A stretch of DNA of 64,000 nucleotides from Argyresthia goedartella (GCA_949825045.1 OX463820.1:11358501-11422500); one strand, 5' to 3'. Positions 44,617-55,984 are shown, counted from the first letter of the stretch. The notes: generated by a model not told the origin, from the sequence alone. Made by a program: numbers and translations.

Positions 44617-45228
44617 ATAATTCTCTTTATTTGGGCATCCTTAATCTTGTCTCGAAAGTCAGAATTATTTACGTGTCCACCGGCGTCTTTAAGTTATAAG
44701 TCCAAATTGTCAAAAAACGGTTATTGTCAAATATCTCGCTTCCTATTTTTTAATGATTATTTTTCCAGATCAAAAATTGTAGGACATTAATTTCTCTACA
44801 TATTAGCCATTAAATATTTTCTATACGTCAAAGCTTTTTAGAAGTAGAGCGCGGAGAGCGCGCTGCGCCCAGCGATAGATGGCCTAATGCTAGGTTAATC
44901 GTGGTTCCCGGGAGATAATACGCTGAAGATAACGTTTAGTTATTAATAATTACTAAACATTATTTAAATTGATTAAATAGCATCATCATCGAAAGCATAG
45001 GAAAGGAGATATTTGCGTAAAACCGATTTTGGACACTTTTTGTAATTTATTGTGACTTTTAGGACAACAATTCCGAAAGGCAAATTAGCTGACAACTTGT
45101 TAAACTCTAGTCAAACTCATTTCAGCCAATCACGTGCCGCTATTTTGAATTAATCTTGAATAATCGGCTGTTAGAGTCAAATGTAAGTGGTCAAGAAACT
45201 GGGGGTAAGAAAGCCCAAATAAAGGGTT
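44617..45228. repeat. MITE family D with nested family F
   Basis: The left end CTCTTTATTTGGGCATCC and the right end AAAGCCCAAATAAAGGGTTT are inverted. Internal arms include TTGTCAAATATCTCGCTTCC and GGAAAGGAGATATTTGCGTA. A family F MITE (45,071-45,207) is inserted in the right arm. Confidence 0.7.
45071..45207. repeat. MITE family F nested in MITE D
   Basis: It starts TTCCGAAAGGCAAATTAGCT, carries CATTTCAGCCAATCACGTGC, and ends CAAGAAACTGGGGGTAAG. Confidence 0.62.
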
Positions 45229-45711
45229 TATGCAAGTTCGAGAGCTTGACCTCTTGGTATCCTTAACTTTATTGCATTAATAAGCCCTTCTGAGTGAACA
45301 AGAGACTAAACATGAAACGAACTTATACTCTACGTTATGCTATGTTTTTAAACGATGGGTCGAGTCAGGAACGACCCTTCCCCTCCCCTCAACCTTTTAA
45401 CACGTCGGCGGGGGAGGCTCCGCAACTAAATTAAACGATCAAATTGAATTACAAGGCAACCTGCACCCTCTGCTGTCAAAGATTGAGCACGTTATGGCTT
45501 GGTCGTAAATCGCAATTTAGTAAGTGTTTTCTGAAATTCTATTTTGATGATTTTTAGAGTCGGGCCATTTTGTATTGTGAGTGCTTCGGCTTTTTTGGCA
45601 CTTAGTTCGTTTTGTTTGTTGAGTGGAGATTTTGTTTCGGTGTTTTCCTTTTGAGTAGTCTCATCTAATTTGTAGCCCGTGATCGCCACTGCGGCATGTG
45701 TGTATTTCTTT
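45229..45711. other. No recognisable feature
   Basis: No gene. A 107-codon minus-strand frame at 45,492-45,815 runs into the SINE and has no domain. Confidence 0.35.
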
Positions 45712-45950
45712 TGACGACCCGAATGGCGGAGTCGGCAGTGACCCTGCCTACGGGTTCGAGTCCCGGTGGGGGCAAATATTTGTTTGATGAGAACAGATGT
45801 TTGTACTCTAGTCATGGTTGTTTATCTATCTAAGTAAGTATAATATTTATCTATATAAGTATGTGTATCGTTGTCTAGTACCCAAGATACAGGGAATCCT
45901 AGTTTGGGGCTAGATCAATGTGTGTAAATAGTGTCCAAGCTATTATTATT
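45712..45950 (+). repeat. SINE family 1 with a deleted head segment
   Basis: It matches the copies at 11,210 and 15,937, but the segment between CCCTGCCTACG and GGTTCGAGTCCCGG is missing (about 14 bp). Body and tail are intact. Confidence 0.82.
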
Positions 45951-46238
45951 ACTTTGGTATTCTTTATTGCCTTCTACGACCTCACTGAGCTGAACTCTAT
46001 ATATGTATGTTAACTCTCAAATCATCCTCTCACTTATTGATTTGCCACATCGTTATCGAAGAAAACTGTCTGACCTGAAAGCCTTTTCTAACACTTTTTA
46101 TTAGGTTCACCTGTAACTAAGGAAGTGACTATGTAAACAAATTTTTCAAATTAAATTTGAACCACTTCCCGGTTTCCGATTGAGCTAAAATTCGGAATAA
46201 TTATGTAAGTTCGGTGACATTGCAATATTATGATCTGA
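45951..46238. other. No recognisable feature
   Basis: AT-rich intron sequence. Confidence 0.3.
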
Positions 46239-46369
46239 TTAACCTCTGAAAACCCGAGGGTGGTTGGGACGGGTCGCCATTTTAAACCTTATGCCATGAT
46301 AATAAAATGTAAAACCTATAACGGAAAAGTGGCGTTATCAAACGCCGCCGGTGGTATTCAAAAGCTTAA
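46239..46369. repeat. TTAA-flanked MITE, relative of 22,754-22,879
   Basis: It starts TTAACCTCTGAAAACCCGAG and ends TGGTATTCAAAAGCTTAA. The interior (TTAAACCTTATGCCATGATA, AAAAGTGGCGTTATCAAACG) is the inverse complement of the earlier copy. Confidence 0.72.
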
Positions 46370-46669
46370 GGAGCCGGATCGTGGTCACAGGAACTCTATA
46401 ATAAAATAACGCAATCCTACCGAGTTAGGGCTCTTTTCGAATCGTCTTGCTGAGTAGTTGATGGATTAGTGAGGGTATCGAGCTGATCTGACCTGAAGGT
46501 GGATAATAGAACTCTTCAACGGCTACTGGTAAACCCCTCGAGTTTGGATTAGTTTGATTTGCTTTAACGTGATAAATACCCGGGTATTTTTTTAGTTTTT
46601 TAAATTACCAAATTATTATGTGTGTTTGAAATTTCTTTTGCTCCTTTCATCGTAAAGGTATCACGGCAA

Positions 46670-46990
46670 CTAAGGGCTCATACACTCGGGATCCGTCATT
46701 GACGATTCGTCAAAAAACACGATACATCATGCGGATGGACGTTCACATTGCATACGGAATCGTGTTTTCATGATTCGTCAAAATATCCGAATAGATTTAC
46801 ACTTGGTTAACCGTATCGTGATTTATTCTATTATTATTTATTATATTTTTTTTATTTATTCTATTATATTATTTCTCAAACAAGATTCGTAATTTAAGAC
46901 TTACAAGTAATTTTTCACTATTCGTGATCCGTATGGCCAAGAGCATTTAAAAAGCATTGCCTCTGTCAAAAAAAAACAAATCATGAAAAA
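46670..46990. repeat. Possible DNA-transposon relic (GATTCGTCAAAA units)
   Basis: GATTCGTCAAAAAACACGAT (46,704), TGATTCGTCAAAATATCC (46,770) and GATTCGTCAAAAAACACGAA (46,996) repeat a short unit. Between them are AT-rich low-complexity runs. Ends around GGGCTCATACACTCGGGATC and GTGATCCGTATGGCCAAGAG are weakly inverted. Confidence 0.35.
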
Positions 46991-48224
46991 AAACGATTCG
47001 TCAAAAAACACGAATCGTTCTAGCTTGACCACATCGACGCCAACAATGAAGACAAGAAAACATTTGCTCAAAATACACAAAAACAGTGTGTGTTACACAG
47101 ATTTACAACAGATCCCGACCAATCCTAAGCCATTTGCACTCATTCATACAAGTTCGCGCAGGCATCGCCAAACGTGGCCCACAAATCGGTCCCTGTGGAG
47201 CTTCGAGGCAACCATTAATCTTCTGCGCGAGCCACCCCCGCCCAAGGGTTGGCATAGACAGGCTTAAATGTCTGTTTGGTTGGAGCCCTGAAGCAATTTG
47301 CAGTCTCGATACCATCAAATGGAGCTGGGAATGATAACTGAATTGGGTGATGAAAGATTGATTTTTATTACGCCATGTATATGCCCAGCAGCGGGACACT
47401 TATGGCTACAAAAAAAGAATATATCAAAATTTAGGGATTGGACGTAAGCTTGAATACGTAACAGACAGGCAGACAAAATTTCGCATTCATGGTATTTCGG
47501 ATAACGCGTTGTATGGACATCGTTTTTGATTTGGTTACTTCTGTGATCTTTATCATTGTAGTCCTACAACATCTTTGAATCTCCACCCATTTTCTATTCA
47601 CAATAATGAACCCTTTGATCTATTTTCGGATATCGGCAAGTGGCGCATAGTTAATATTACTTGATTTATGTCCATTATGTTAAACTATGCGGGTCGTTAA
47701 AGTCACAGACGAGTGCATTTATGAATATGAACCTTTAGTCGACCTGATTGTTATGATTCGAGAGCCTTGTTATTTTTTTAGGTTTGGATTTGAAATTGAA
47801 AATGATTTCTCGAACAAGTACGAACAATCGTGACGTAGGTTCAATATTCCAATTACCTACTACATTTGGATTTGGTGATGTAGGCGCCTCCGATAAGCTA
47901 ATAGGAGAAAGTGATAAATATTCTGTTAGTTTAGTACTCTTTTTGTATCTAGACATATGAAATCCCATTTTCAGGCATTTGGAAAGTCTGCGTAAAGAGC
48001 CGTCGAAGGTTTTTGTGGTCAATGATGCTACTACTGGCACTTAAATTGTCGATACGATCGATTGCGTATCTGGTATTGTGTGTCAAAAGGGAAAATACCA
48101 TAGGAAGCGAAGTAAAAAAGGAGATTAAGGAATCTAGGAAACTGCGAAGCCACCTACAAACTTCTACACCTTATCTCCTGAACAAACTCTCCGGATAAAT
48201 CTTGACTTCGTTGGTAGATATGGC
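46991..48224. other. No recognisable gene
   Basis: 47,340-47,400 carries TATATGCCCAGCAGCGGGAC, a moth LINE-tail motif. The other ORFs have no motifs. Confidence 0.35.
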
Positions 48225-48310
48225 TCGTACAGCCACACATAAAATTGATAATTTCATGATGTGGCCAACCATTTCACGATCCGGCCGTCCATTTCATGAA
48301 ATGGTCAGAA
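48225..48310. repeat. Short hairpin repeat (CCATTTCATGAAATGG)
   Basis: GGCCAACCATTTCACGATCC, GGCCGTCCATTTCATGAAAT and GGTCAGAAAGGTTGGC form nested palindromes, suggesting a small MITE. Confidence 0.45.
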
Positions 48311-48398
48311 AGGTTGGCAACATGTATTTTTAAATGCATTCTTATTCAGCATTACGTAGAAGTTTTTGTGATTTACATATCGTACTAACGAGAAAACT

Positions 48399-48455
48399 AA
48401 AGGGGGCTACGCTGCGCCCTCCCACTTAATCTTCACCGAAGCTACCGCAGTACTT
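48399..48455 (+). repeat. Isolated hairpin-module fragment
   Basis: AAGGGGGCTACGCTGCGCCC followed by CTTCACCGAAGCTACCGCAG matches the module inside MITE B and MITE C. Confidence 0.6.
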
Positions 48456-49479
48456 CACCCGTAAATATTTCTTCCTTCAATGAAACTTCGAATTCAACTG
48501 GTTGGCAATGGCCGTGGCCACATCCTGATATGATCATAAACGTCGAGAAATCCCAAGAGCAGTTGTTCTGCAAGTGATCCCATGACGAAGGAGCGGTCCC
48601 TAGAGATTTGGAATACTCCTAAAACTCTAAATACCTGTACAGTACCCTAAATATTGGCGCAGCTTTAAAAATGGGCGATTCTGTTTGTGAAAGCTCAGCT
48701 TTTGCTCGCGGCATTGGATTGGAATCGTCTGGTTCTACGGAACTGATACCCTATGTTAACACAGACCACTTTAGATGCATTTATTTTCGAACAATTTGTA
48801 GGGTCTATCAGAACACAAAATACAATGAGCATGTAATATTTTAATTTTTATGGTTAGCGATGAAACTTACTAAATTATTACAAACATATTGTTGTTTTGA
48901 ACTCCGTAAATTATTTTCATACTTTGCGAGATTTTTGCTGCCTCGACTACCCACCGGTAAAACATGCTGCCTTTTTTCGATCTTCAAGGAATTATAACTA
49001 CATTACAACATACATTTTTTTGTAACAATTCACTCTATCGGTTCACGCCGATTTCATCTCTGGTTAAAAAAAACAAGATTTTTCAACGTAGGTATGCCAG
49101 TCTCTATCCAAAAATGTTAGCTAGATGTAACCCTTTTCTCCGGATGTTTTTAAAACTCTTACCCGATGATTGTTTTATGCTTGATGCTAAGGAGTGTCGC
49201 TTGATTTACTATTTAAGTACTGCATTATCGGTTCTGTGTAATCAATATCGGTAGTTGTCGAGTATTTATTACTTTTAATTGCTTCGCTCCTAATTACGGC
49301 TTGGGGTCCGTTCGCCTCTAATTGGCGTCCGTACGGCCACCAGACCTCGGACCGCCCATGCCACGATTACTTGCATCAAAATCTGCCAACTGCGCCTAAG
49401 CAACCCATTGAAACTTAAACCCAAAGCGCTCGGAATAGCGGCTATAGCATCCGCACCATAGAGTTGGCCGATTAGTTGA
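48456..49479. other. No recognisable feature
   Basis: A 96-codon + strand frame (48,964-49,254; ARCNPFLRMFLKLLPDDCFM inside) has no family that I recognise. The rest is AT-rich intron. Confidence 0.3.
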
Positions 49480-49640
49480 GTGAGCGGGGGTGGGGTGAGA
49501 CGAAGTGGGGGCGGGGCACCCCTCCCTTCGCCCCGCCCGCCCCTTTGCTCGTCCAATCGCAGCACTTTGCCCGGACGACCTCACCTTGGAAACACGTCCC
49601 TGGCTGGAACAACTTTCAACCAAGCAGGACTTGTAAAGAT
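49480..49640. promoter_or_regulatory. GC-rich island with GC boxes and inverted CCAAT
   Basis: CCTTCGCCCCGCCCGCCCC contains GC boxes and TCGTCCAATCGCAGCAC a CCAAT box. It lies about 1.5 kb before the large Pc exon. It may be an intronic enhancer or an alternative promoter. Confidence 0.3.
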
Positions 49641-51077
49641 AGATTTAAATTAAAAGTATGAATGCATTGAAATTTCGAATTGCGAATTGTGAAACATGCG
49701 CGCAATGGTATGTTCATGGACTTATTTATTGGTGTCTATTTATTTGTGTGTTATTAGGAAAGTAATATTTTAAGCAATCTCCGTGTTACCACAAAAAATA
49801 CTAACCAGCACTAACCGCAGCATGCAGAGTGCGTGTTGGGGGGTTTAGTCTCGAAAGTTAAGGGTTTCCCACGTCAACACCCCCCTTTGTAGCATGGTAG
49901 GTTTAGGCTTAGGCGTAGGCTATTTTTAGATCACCTTTCAATGATTGATCTGATTGGTCCAATCATACCTTGAGCTTGCATTCAGTTTGGCAAGCATGTT
50001 ATAATAAGGTTCAAGAATATATACAGAAGAAATTTTATTTAGACAATATTCAAGAAATATCGTAACTCTCACGACGCAGCTACAAGGTTGAACCGTTCCT
50101 TAAGTAATCTTCCTCACCCTTCGCCCTAAAAACCAATAAGAGGCTAGGGTTCGCAGAGCCCCTTCTCATAATGAAAAGCCCTATAGCATCCCTTGTTCAA
50201 GCCAATTTCGTTCTTACAGTGGCATTTCGAGAGTTATATTTTATTTGCTCAATTTAAATAGTATTAGGTTAGATGACGTGAAAGCCGTTTTAATAAAATA
50301 TGCGGTTTCATATTTGGTCATGCTCTTAGCCGCGTTTGGGTAATTGCGGCAGACACAGTTGCTTCCAGTCCAGCGGTAAAAATGTCGGGTTGCTATATTA
50401 TTTATGAGTTTCATACTTCTTATTTAATTCGAGTCCGACATAGCTATCATGTCTGCGGATCATAAAAACTTTAGATCACCTAAGTCTTTAAGATATTTGA
50501 TCATACATACATACATAACAGATGCCGCCTATACAAAAAAAATAATGCCTAAATTAAACTTTTAAATTATTATTTATTTATTGATTTTATTTAAGCAAGT
50601 GCATAAAATCAAATCGTGCATAATTGATTTGATGCTTTCCTGGTATATTGCTTGCACAATATTGCACATTTCAGTGCACTTGTGATAGTCGTCTGCGATC
50701 GACGCCGCGGGGTTAGGGGAGGGGAGATATCTCACCGCGCGACAGCTGTTTGTAATCAGCAGGTGCTCCCGAACTCAACATACGGCACACCCACCCAGCC
50801 CTTTGCAAGTAGTATTACAAATACCGTTAACTTTAAATTGATAGATTGATGCCTATTGTTTGACCCTTCACTGCAAGCAAAACACTACAGGTAATGAAAA
50901 TGAGCTTAAAAAGTCTCAGACATTCGAAATCATCGTTAAAATATATTTGCAAGTCCATGTAAATTTTCCACCCCCTTCGCGTGCACGGCCGCTAAACAAC
51001 GGTCAGTCGCGGCACGCTCACCGCCCGAGGCGCCCGTTAATTGTTACAAGCTAACCGTTAACTTTCTCGCTTTTCAG
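49641..51077. other. End of Pc intron, no recognisable gene
   Basis: A hairpin at about 49,833-49,887 pairs GTGTTGGGGGG with CACCCCCC-type text. ATACATACATACATAAC lies near 50,505. The last 100 bp become GC-richer (CACCGCCCGAGGCGCCCG), then the pyrimidine tract and acceptor. Confidence 0.4.
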
Positions 51078-51881
51078 AAAAAAGTGGAGTACTACGTGAA
51101 ATGGAAAGATTGGAAGCCGAAGCACAACACCTGGGAACCCGAGGAGAACATTCTCGACGCGCGACTCATCCAGAGCTTCGAGAGGGGCGAGGACATGCGC
51201 CGGCCCGGCCGCAAGCGCGAGCGCGAACACTCGCCGCCCGAGCGCACGCGCAGCGGCTCCGACGAGCGCCACCCGCACGCCGGCAAGCGCAAGGCGGAGG
51301 TGCTGCGCGAGTCCGGCAAGATCGGCGTCACCATCACCATGAGCCCGCCCGCCAAGCGGCACGACGCCAGCCCGGCGGGGAAAAAGCACGACAGCCACAC
51401 CATGTCGAGCGGCAAGAAGCACGACTACAAGCTCAACGGTAGCCGGATCTCCTTGCCGCCGCCTCCGCCCGGCGGAGCGCCCTCGCCCGCCGCCCCCGCC
51501 TCGGAAGCCGCCGCGCCCCGCAGCGGTCCGCGCCGCGCGCCGCACTCGCCGGAGGAAGCCGCCGCGCACACGCCGGGCGGCGCGGAGCGGGAGCGCGAGC
51601 AGCCGCAGTCTGCCGCAGCACCCGCCGTCGCCGCTGCCGCCGCCCCCGCACCTGCCGCGCAGCCCGACGACGACGACGAGTGGGGCGAGGCTCCCTCCGC
51701 CGCCCCCGCGCCGTCTGCCCCGCGCCGCACCGCCGCCTACTGGATGTCTCGAGCGCCTGTCGCCGACCAGGTGTTCATCACCGACGTCACCGTCAACCTG
51801 CAGACCGTCACCATCAGGGAATGCCGCACGGAGCGAGGCTTCTTCAAGACGCGGGAGTCGCGGCCGCTCGACGTCACGTAG
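51078..51881 (+). CDS. Pc: Polycomb protein, terminal coding exon
   Basis: This exon encodes residues 21-287. The chromodomain continues with [20 protein letters not shown] and [10 protein letters not shown]; Trp29 and Trp32 should complete the methyl-lysine cage with Tyr8. A basic patch follows ([16 protein letters not shown]), then [10 protein letters not shown], three KRHD/KKHD motifs (residues 113-136), a Pro/Ala-rich linker and an acidic DDDDEW (about 217). The C-terminus has [13 protein letters not shown] and [14 protein letters not shown], the Polycomb repressor box that binds RING1/Sce in PRC1. The stop is TAG at 51,879. The exon is strongly GC-rich, unlike everything around it. The G of the usual K-G-W is Asp31, and Lys21 stands where a Gly is common. 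Compared with fly Pc (about 390 residues) the linker is short. Confidence 0.94.
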   Translation, partial: KKVEYYVKWKDWKPKHNTWEPEENILDARLIQSFERGEDMRRPGRKREREHSPPERTRSGSDERHPHAGKRKAEVLRESGKIGVTITMSPPAKRHDASPAGKKHDSHTMSSGKKHDYKLNGSRISLPPPPPGGAPSPAAPASEAAAPRSGPRRAPHSPEEAAAHTPGGAEREREQPQSAAAPAVAAAAAPAPAAQPDDDDEWGEAPSAAPAPSAPRRTAAYWMSRAPVADQVFITDVTVNLQTVTIRECRTERGFFKTRESRPLDVT

Positions 51882-52944
51882 GGCAGGCAGCTCGGGGGCG
51901 CACGCTGCGAACGAAATTAGTGAGAATGTCTCTGACACTGTACAGATGTAGTTAGTATTTATTGAGTTTATTTAACAATTATTTAATTGTTCGGCTGAAA
52001 GACATTGGATGATTTTAGATTGACACACGGCACCCAAATTTAATCAACTGAGAATCGTTGTCATTTTCGGGCCTAATAAGTAGAAAACATCCTAAAAACG
52101 GATTGTTGTTTCAACCTGACCATAGCCAATGTGTTTACTGTATGGATTAGTCATAAAAACTATACATAATGTCCCCAAAATAATTTTATTCTTATGCCCA
52201 TGTGTACCTGTGGAGCAGCCAATAATAAGTTTTTCATGAAATGCAAGGCGGAGGACAAGCAATATTAAATAGGAACTGGGCTGTATATGCCCTACCTACC
52301 TACCTACCTATTAATTTAAAAAAGTATACCAACTGATTACGAGTAAGTATCTGTTGAAATAAGAATTTAACTAATTGTATTGTTCCGTATTTGCCACTGG
52401 GGGTAACAACAATGACACTACTAGTTACCTGTGTAATTAGTATATACTCACATTAAAACCTTATATTGATCGATCATTTCTTAATTATTATACCATTTCT
52501 ATTCTACCGGCTGCACCGATATAAAAATGGACGTTTAATTTCCTATATTTGTTGTGAACCAATCAAATTAATTCATTACTTTTAGTTGTTATTGTTATTT
52601 ATGAATATTTAATTTTAATGTTCGAATATTCTATAAGACCCCAATCTCTCCTAATTTAAGTTATTTATATGCACTCAACCAATTAATTCAGTAGATTAAT
52701 GTGAAATTTGCATGTTAATTTCTATATGATTGTGATGTCAGATATTGTAAAAATAATGCAGTCAATTTTAAAGATGACCCACTATTGTGAATCGTGAAGT
52801 CTACATGTGATGTGACCTTCACAACCTCAGATTTCATGTATCTTCCTGCATTGCTAGGATGATTCGTAGAGAAGCTTGTAGTTTTCTTGCGAGAGTGATA
52901 TCTCTATGGCATATGCTAGATTTCCTGAAATATGTAGGTATACA

Positions 52945-52950
52945 AATAAA
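52945..52950 (+). terminator. Candidate poly(A) signal (proximal)
   Basis: AATAAA about 1.06 kb after the Pc stop codon, followed by TAGAAATCACTTTATTC. It would give a short 3' UTR. Confidence 0.35.
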
Positions 52951-53278
52951 ATAGAAATCACTTTATTCTAAGTAGCACCACAGGTAACACCCTGCTAATG
53001 GTAGGTACTCAGATTAAACTAGGGTTGCACGGAGTTTTATATCTTAGATTTTTGTCATATTTATTACAAGGGAATGTAGACTTTGATTGACATATACATT
53101 TTAGCCGGCGAACGAAAAAATCATAGAAGGTGCGCTTCTAACAAATTGTTATTTGAAAACGGTACCAGATACGAAAAGGGCGAAAGGCGATTGGTTCACC
53201 TGTGTCATGCGACACTGGGCGAGCCCTGATTGGTCAATCTGTAGACAGTGAACGGTCATTGGAGCCGCCGCCGTCATG

Positions 53279-53448
53279 TTAACCTTTTCACCGCCCCAGT
53301 CGGCACTGGCCGACAGCTGAAAGTCGTGCCGCCACTGGCGCCACGTCGGCTATAGCCGTCACATTTTTTTATATTAAAAGAGACCTATCTCGTATGAATT
53401 AAGTTGTATTTTATATTTGAACTTGATGTATGGCGGTCAAAGGGTTAA
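53279..53448. repeat. TTAA-flanked MITE, second family
   Basis: It starts TTAACCTTTTCACCGCC and ends GGCGGTCAAAGGGTTAA, inverted termini flanked by TTAA, typical of piggyBac-type non-autonomous elements. The interior has AGTCGGCACTGGCCGACAGC, a local palindrome. Confidence 0.75.
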
Positions 53449-53963
53449 ACTCTACGGTGACTGGGGATCCCTTTCAGCTTTATTAATATTCTCTCTCAAA
53501 ATGACCGATTACTTAATTGCTTCTGGATTTGATTTGCGTCACTACACTAAAACTAAATACAAAGCTTATAAATATATCATTACTGCTGGCACTTTTTCGA
53601 CTAAAATTAAATTTTTACGTCATATCCGAATACCAGAAGCGAAGAAACTTCTAAGTATGAAAGTGGTATGTTTTCTACAGTTTTCGTGGGGTAATTTTTC
53701 ACCGCTATTTATACTTCTATGTTTTTTCCCTTCGCTGCATTTACCTTTGTGGGGTTTAAAGATTTAAGTGAATGGTAGGTATTACTTATTGTAACTTAAT
53801 ACCCTGTGTTCCATAATTTTAATCGTTACTGGTTCCTTTTTTAATTTTTGACGATATGATGTAAATTTATGTTGAGTTGGAGTCTCGTAATATTTTTATA
53901 GGTTTTAATACGTTTTAATGCATTTCACTGAGAAAATTTAATGGACGTGTTGTAAATATTGTA

Positions 53964-54024
53964 AATAAATATAGGACTTGTTTTGTAATGTGAGCGTTTT
54001 GTCACATTGTATTCTGTAAATAAA
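53964..54024 (+). terminator. Candidate poly(A) signals (distal pair)
   Basis: AATAAA at 53,964-53,969 and 54,019-54,024, each followed within 30 bases by GT/T-rich text. Two close signals suggest a genuine transcript end, most likely that of Pc. Confidence 0.4.
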
Positions 54025-54242
54025 TGAGGATGAATATTAGAACACCACATGTCTTTTGCTTCCACTTTAAGAACTTTCCTTACATTTCACCAGAATTTCA
54101 TATTAAGTAGGTATTTTAGCCCTAGTGCCCCAGTAGATAGGAATGCTAGTCAACGCTATTCTTTGAATAGGTAACTGTTGTCAATTACCTTTTCAGAGAA
54201 TAGGGTTGACTCGCCTGCCTGCTGGTTGCACAAGCATAAAAG

Positions 54243-54365
54243 GGCCTGTTTCAAGAATTCCCGATAAGCCCTATTGAACGTATTGAACAGATAAATCATA
54301 CATGTTGTATGTAAAATGACAGATGAAACTTACATAGAGCTTATCACGACTTCTTGAAACCGGCC
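54243..54365. repeat. Short MITE (GGCCTGTTTCAAGAA termini)
   Basis: GGCCTGTTTCAAGAATTCCC at the left and CGACTTCTTGAAACCGGCC at the right are inverted, with inner GATAAGC/GCTTATC also pairing. Total length is about 123 bp. Confidence 0.75.
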
Positions 54366-54539
54366 ACAAATAGGCCTTAGGACCACGGATCCGAAGTGCT
54401 AATATCCACTATAGGTGCGATGCGTGGATAATAATATGTTCCGCTAGCAATTCTTGCATGTTTTAGCAAATCGTATTATGTGAATTAATTGTAAAATTAA
54501 ATTTCCGAAATCCGCACATTCTTCTCCCCAGGGGATGAA

Positions 54540-54900
54540 AGTGCCTGCACCTGGCTCACTTGAGCGGGGCCTTTGTGCATGTCCCCTGCACTCACTCTTC
54601 TAATTCAGCCATCCCAACTCCTGCACAAGCTGGAGTAGGAGGCCTGGATGTTCTAGGAGCTCCGAGGGCGTTATCGTTTCACCCATGATTGCCATCCTGG
54701 TTTCAATGGTGGATAGGCACACAAGCAGCATGTGCTCCACGGTCACATCCACTTCCATGCATCCCCTGCATAGGGAGCTGTCTGTTGCACCTGTAATTTT
54801 CAAGTGTTTGTTAATTGTTCAGCGGCCTGTAAACAGGCCAGTTAGTATTTTTATTTTACTGCGTGGTGAGTTCGTGAATTTATGATTATATTACTTAAGG
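54540..54900 (-). pseudogene. LINE ORF2 C-terminal fragment with zinc-knuckle-like Cys/His
   Basis: The minus strand reads KIKILTGLFTGR, then, after a stop, KHLKITGATDSSLCRGCMEV, DVTVEHMLLVCLS and LLQLVQELGWLN before the stop at 54,600. The C-x2-C...H-x4-C cluster followed by a leucine-rich end is common downstream of RT/RNase H in insect LINEs. Only the end remains. Confidence 0.7.
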
Positions 54901-55647
54901 AATAATTTGCTGTTTTTGCAGTCTACTCTTTTCGCCCACGTCTTATTTTATTGTGTTGGTCGGCTGTGGCTGCTTTGAGTTTTATTCTTATTGCCTCAGC
55001 TAATAGATAGCAGTGCGAAAGGTGGAAATCCGCACATTAAATGTAGTACAAGGCATGTCGTGGTACCTACGGGGGTAAAAACTGACATGACGTGATATGA
55101 TAACAAAAAGATTATGATCCTTATCATTGCGTTCATGTACTCTATGGAGGTGTAATTACATTGTTCGCTGAACATTTAAATGACTTTATTAACTTTAATT
55201 TTTGTTTATTGATTAAATAAGGCCATGGTTAAGTTAAAGAACCATGATACTTTACACCACTTTTAAATCATATCGGTCTGAAAGCCGGTCCCACAAATGC
55301 GTTTCCGCGAGCCGCGCCGTAGGCCGAGTCATCAAAGTGACACGTAGTATCCCTAGTCTGTGAAAGTGACGCTGACACAATGACAGCTTGACACCACAGT
55401 GTAGCCCCTTTGTAATAAAAATTCTACCACGTGATTTGAAAAAAAGGTTACGAGTCATTTTCAAAAAGTTTGTACAACAAATAGTAACTTGTTTTGTCAC
55501 GAATACCGCGAAGGTGTCACGAACAGTCAAGAACTGGTAATCTAAGGAAGGTGTACACAAAAGCGATAAATGCTATGACGTTCCCTCGATGGTGTAACAA
55601 TCAGGACGGTAATAATGGCTTTCAAAACAGGTTTTAGGCATAAGCCC
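54901..55647. other. No recognisable gene
   Basis: A 102-codon minus-strand frame (55,252-55,560; RDTFAVFVTKQVTICCTNFL inside) is not a family I recognise. Nothing else is supported. Confidence 0.3.
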
Positions 55648-55776
55648 CGCAGAATGCTAAGGCGTTACGTCAAGGTGTGTGAACTGTCATGACTTGTTCT
55701 TTCAGAACTTATCAAAAATACTTATGTCATACTAACAAAAAATGGAACTGTCACGCCCATTAGCATTCCGCGCGGC
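55648..55776. repeat. Possible small MITE
   Basis: CCCCGCAGAATGCTAAGGCG and CGCCCATTAGCATTCCGCGC are imperfect inverted ends about 130 bp apart. Confidence 0.4.
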
Positions 55777-55984
55777 TTCTTATAGTTTGGTAAAGCCCAA
55801 CCAGGAACAAAACCTGGTCTGAGGGCGCTCTGCTGTAGTGATAAATAAGTAAAAACATTCACTAACAAAACACGTATAATTTATTTTAATACCTAATAAA
55901 ATCAAAAGTTTACAACAAAATATTGAATGACAACCGTGTCCAAGACCGAAAATTAAACCAGAAAAGAGATCACAAGTTCACGCT

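Larger units (their letters stand above)
31917..51077 (+). other. Pc: Pc intron, 19,161 bp
   Basis: The donor is AAT|GTAAGT and the acceptor is CTTTTCAG|AAAAAA (AG at 51,076-51,077), preceded by a short pyrimidine tract (ACTTTCTCGCTTTTCAG). It splits the chromodomain between residues 20 and 21 in phase 0. The contents are SINEs, MITEs, LINE scraps, hairpins and several GC-rich islands listed separately; no other gene is evident inside it. Confidence 0.9.
51882..54045 (+). other. Pc: Pc 3' UTR and polyadenylation region (probable)
   Basis: No further coding signal follows the stop. AATAAA hexamers at 52,945, 53,964 and 54,019 are candidate poly(A) signals; the last two are followed by T/G-rich text (TTTTGTAATGTGAGCGTTTT). 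A TTAA-flanked MITE (53,279-53,448) would lie inside the longest form. CTAC tetranucleotides repeat at about 52,291-52,312. A 116-codon frame (53,417-53,767) has no recognised motif and begins inside the MITE. Confidence 0.5.

Noticed and set aside
51051..51938. 295-codon antisense ORF opposite the Pc exon
   Set aside because: It is fully explained by the high GC of the Pc exon (few stop codons in any frame); the product is low-complexity Arg/Gly/Ala with no domain. The sense frame has the chromodomain and Polycomb box.
51101..51955. Other + strand frames over the Pc exon (113 and 91 codons)
   Set aside because: They are out-of-frame shadows of the Pc coding sequence with repetitive Arg/Ala-rich translations.
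53417..53767. 116-codon ORF downstream of Pc
   Set aside because: It starts inside a TTAA-flanked MITE and has no domain; more likely 3' UTR sequence.
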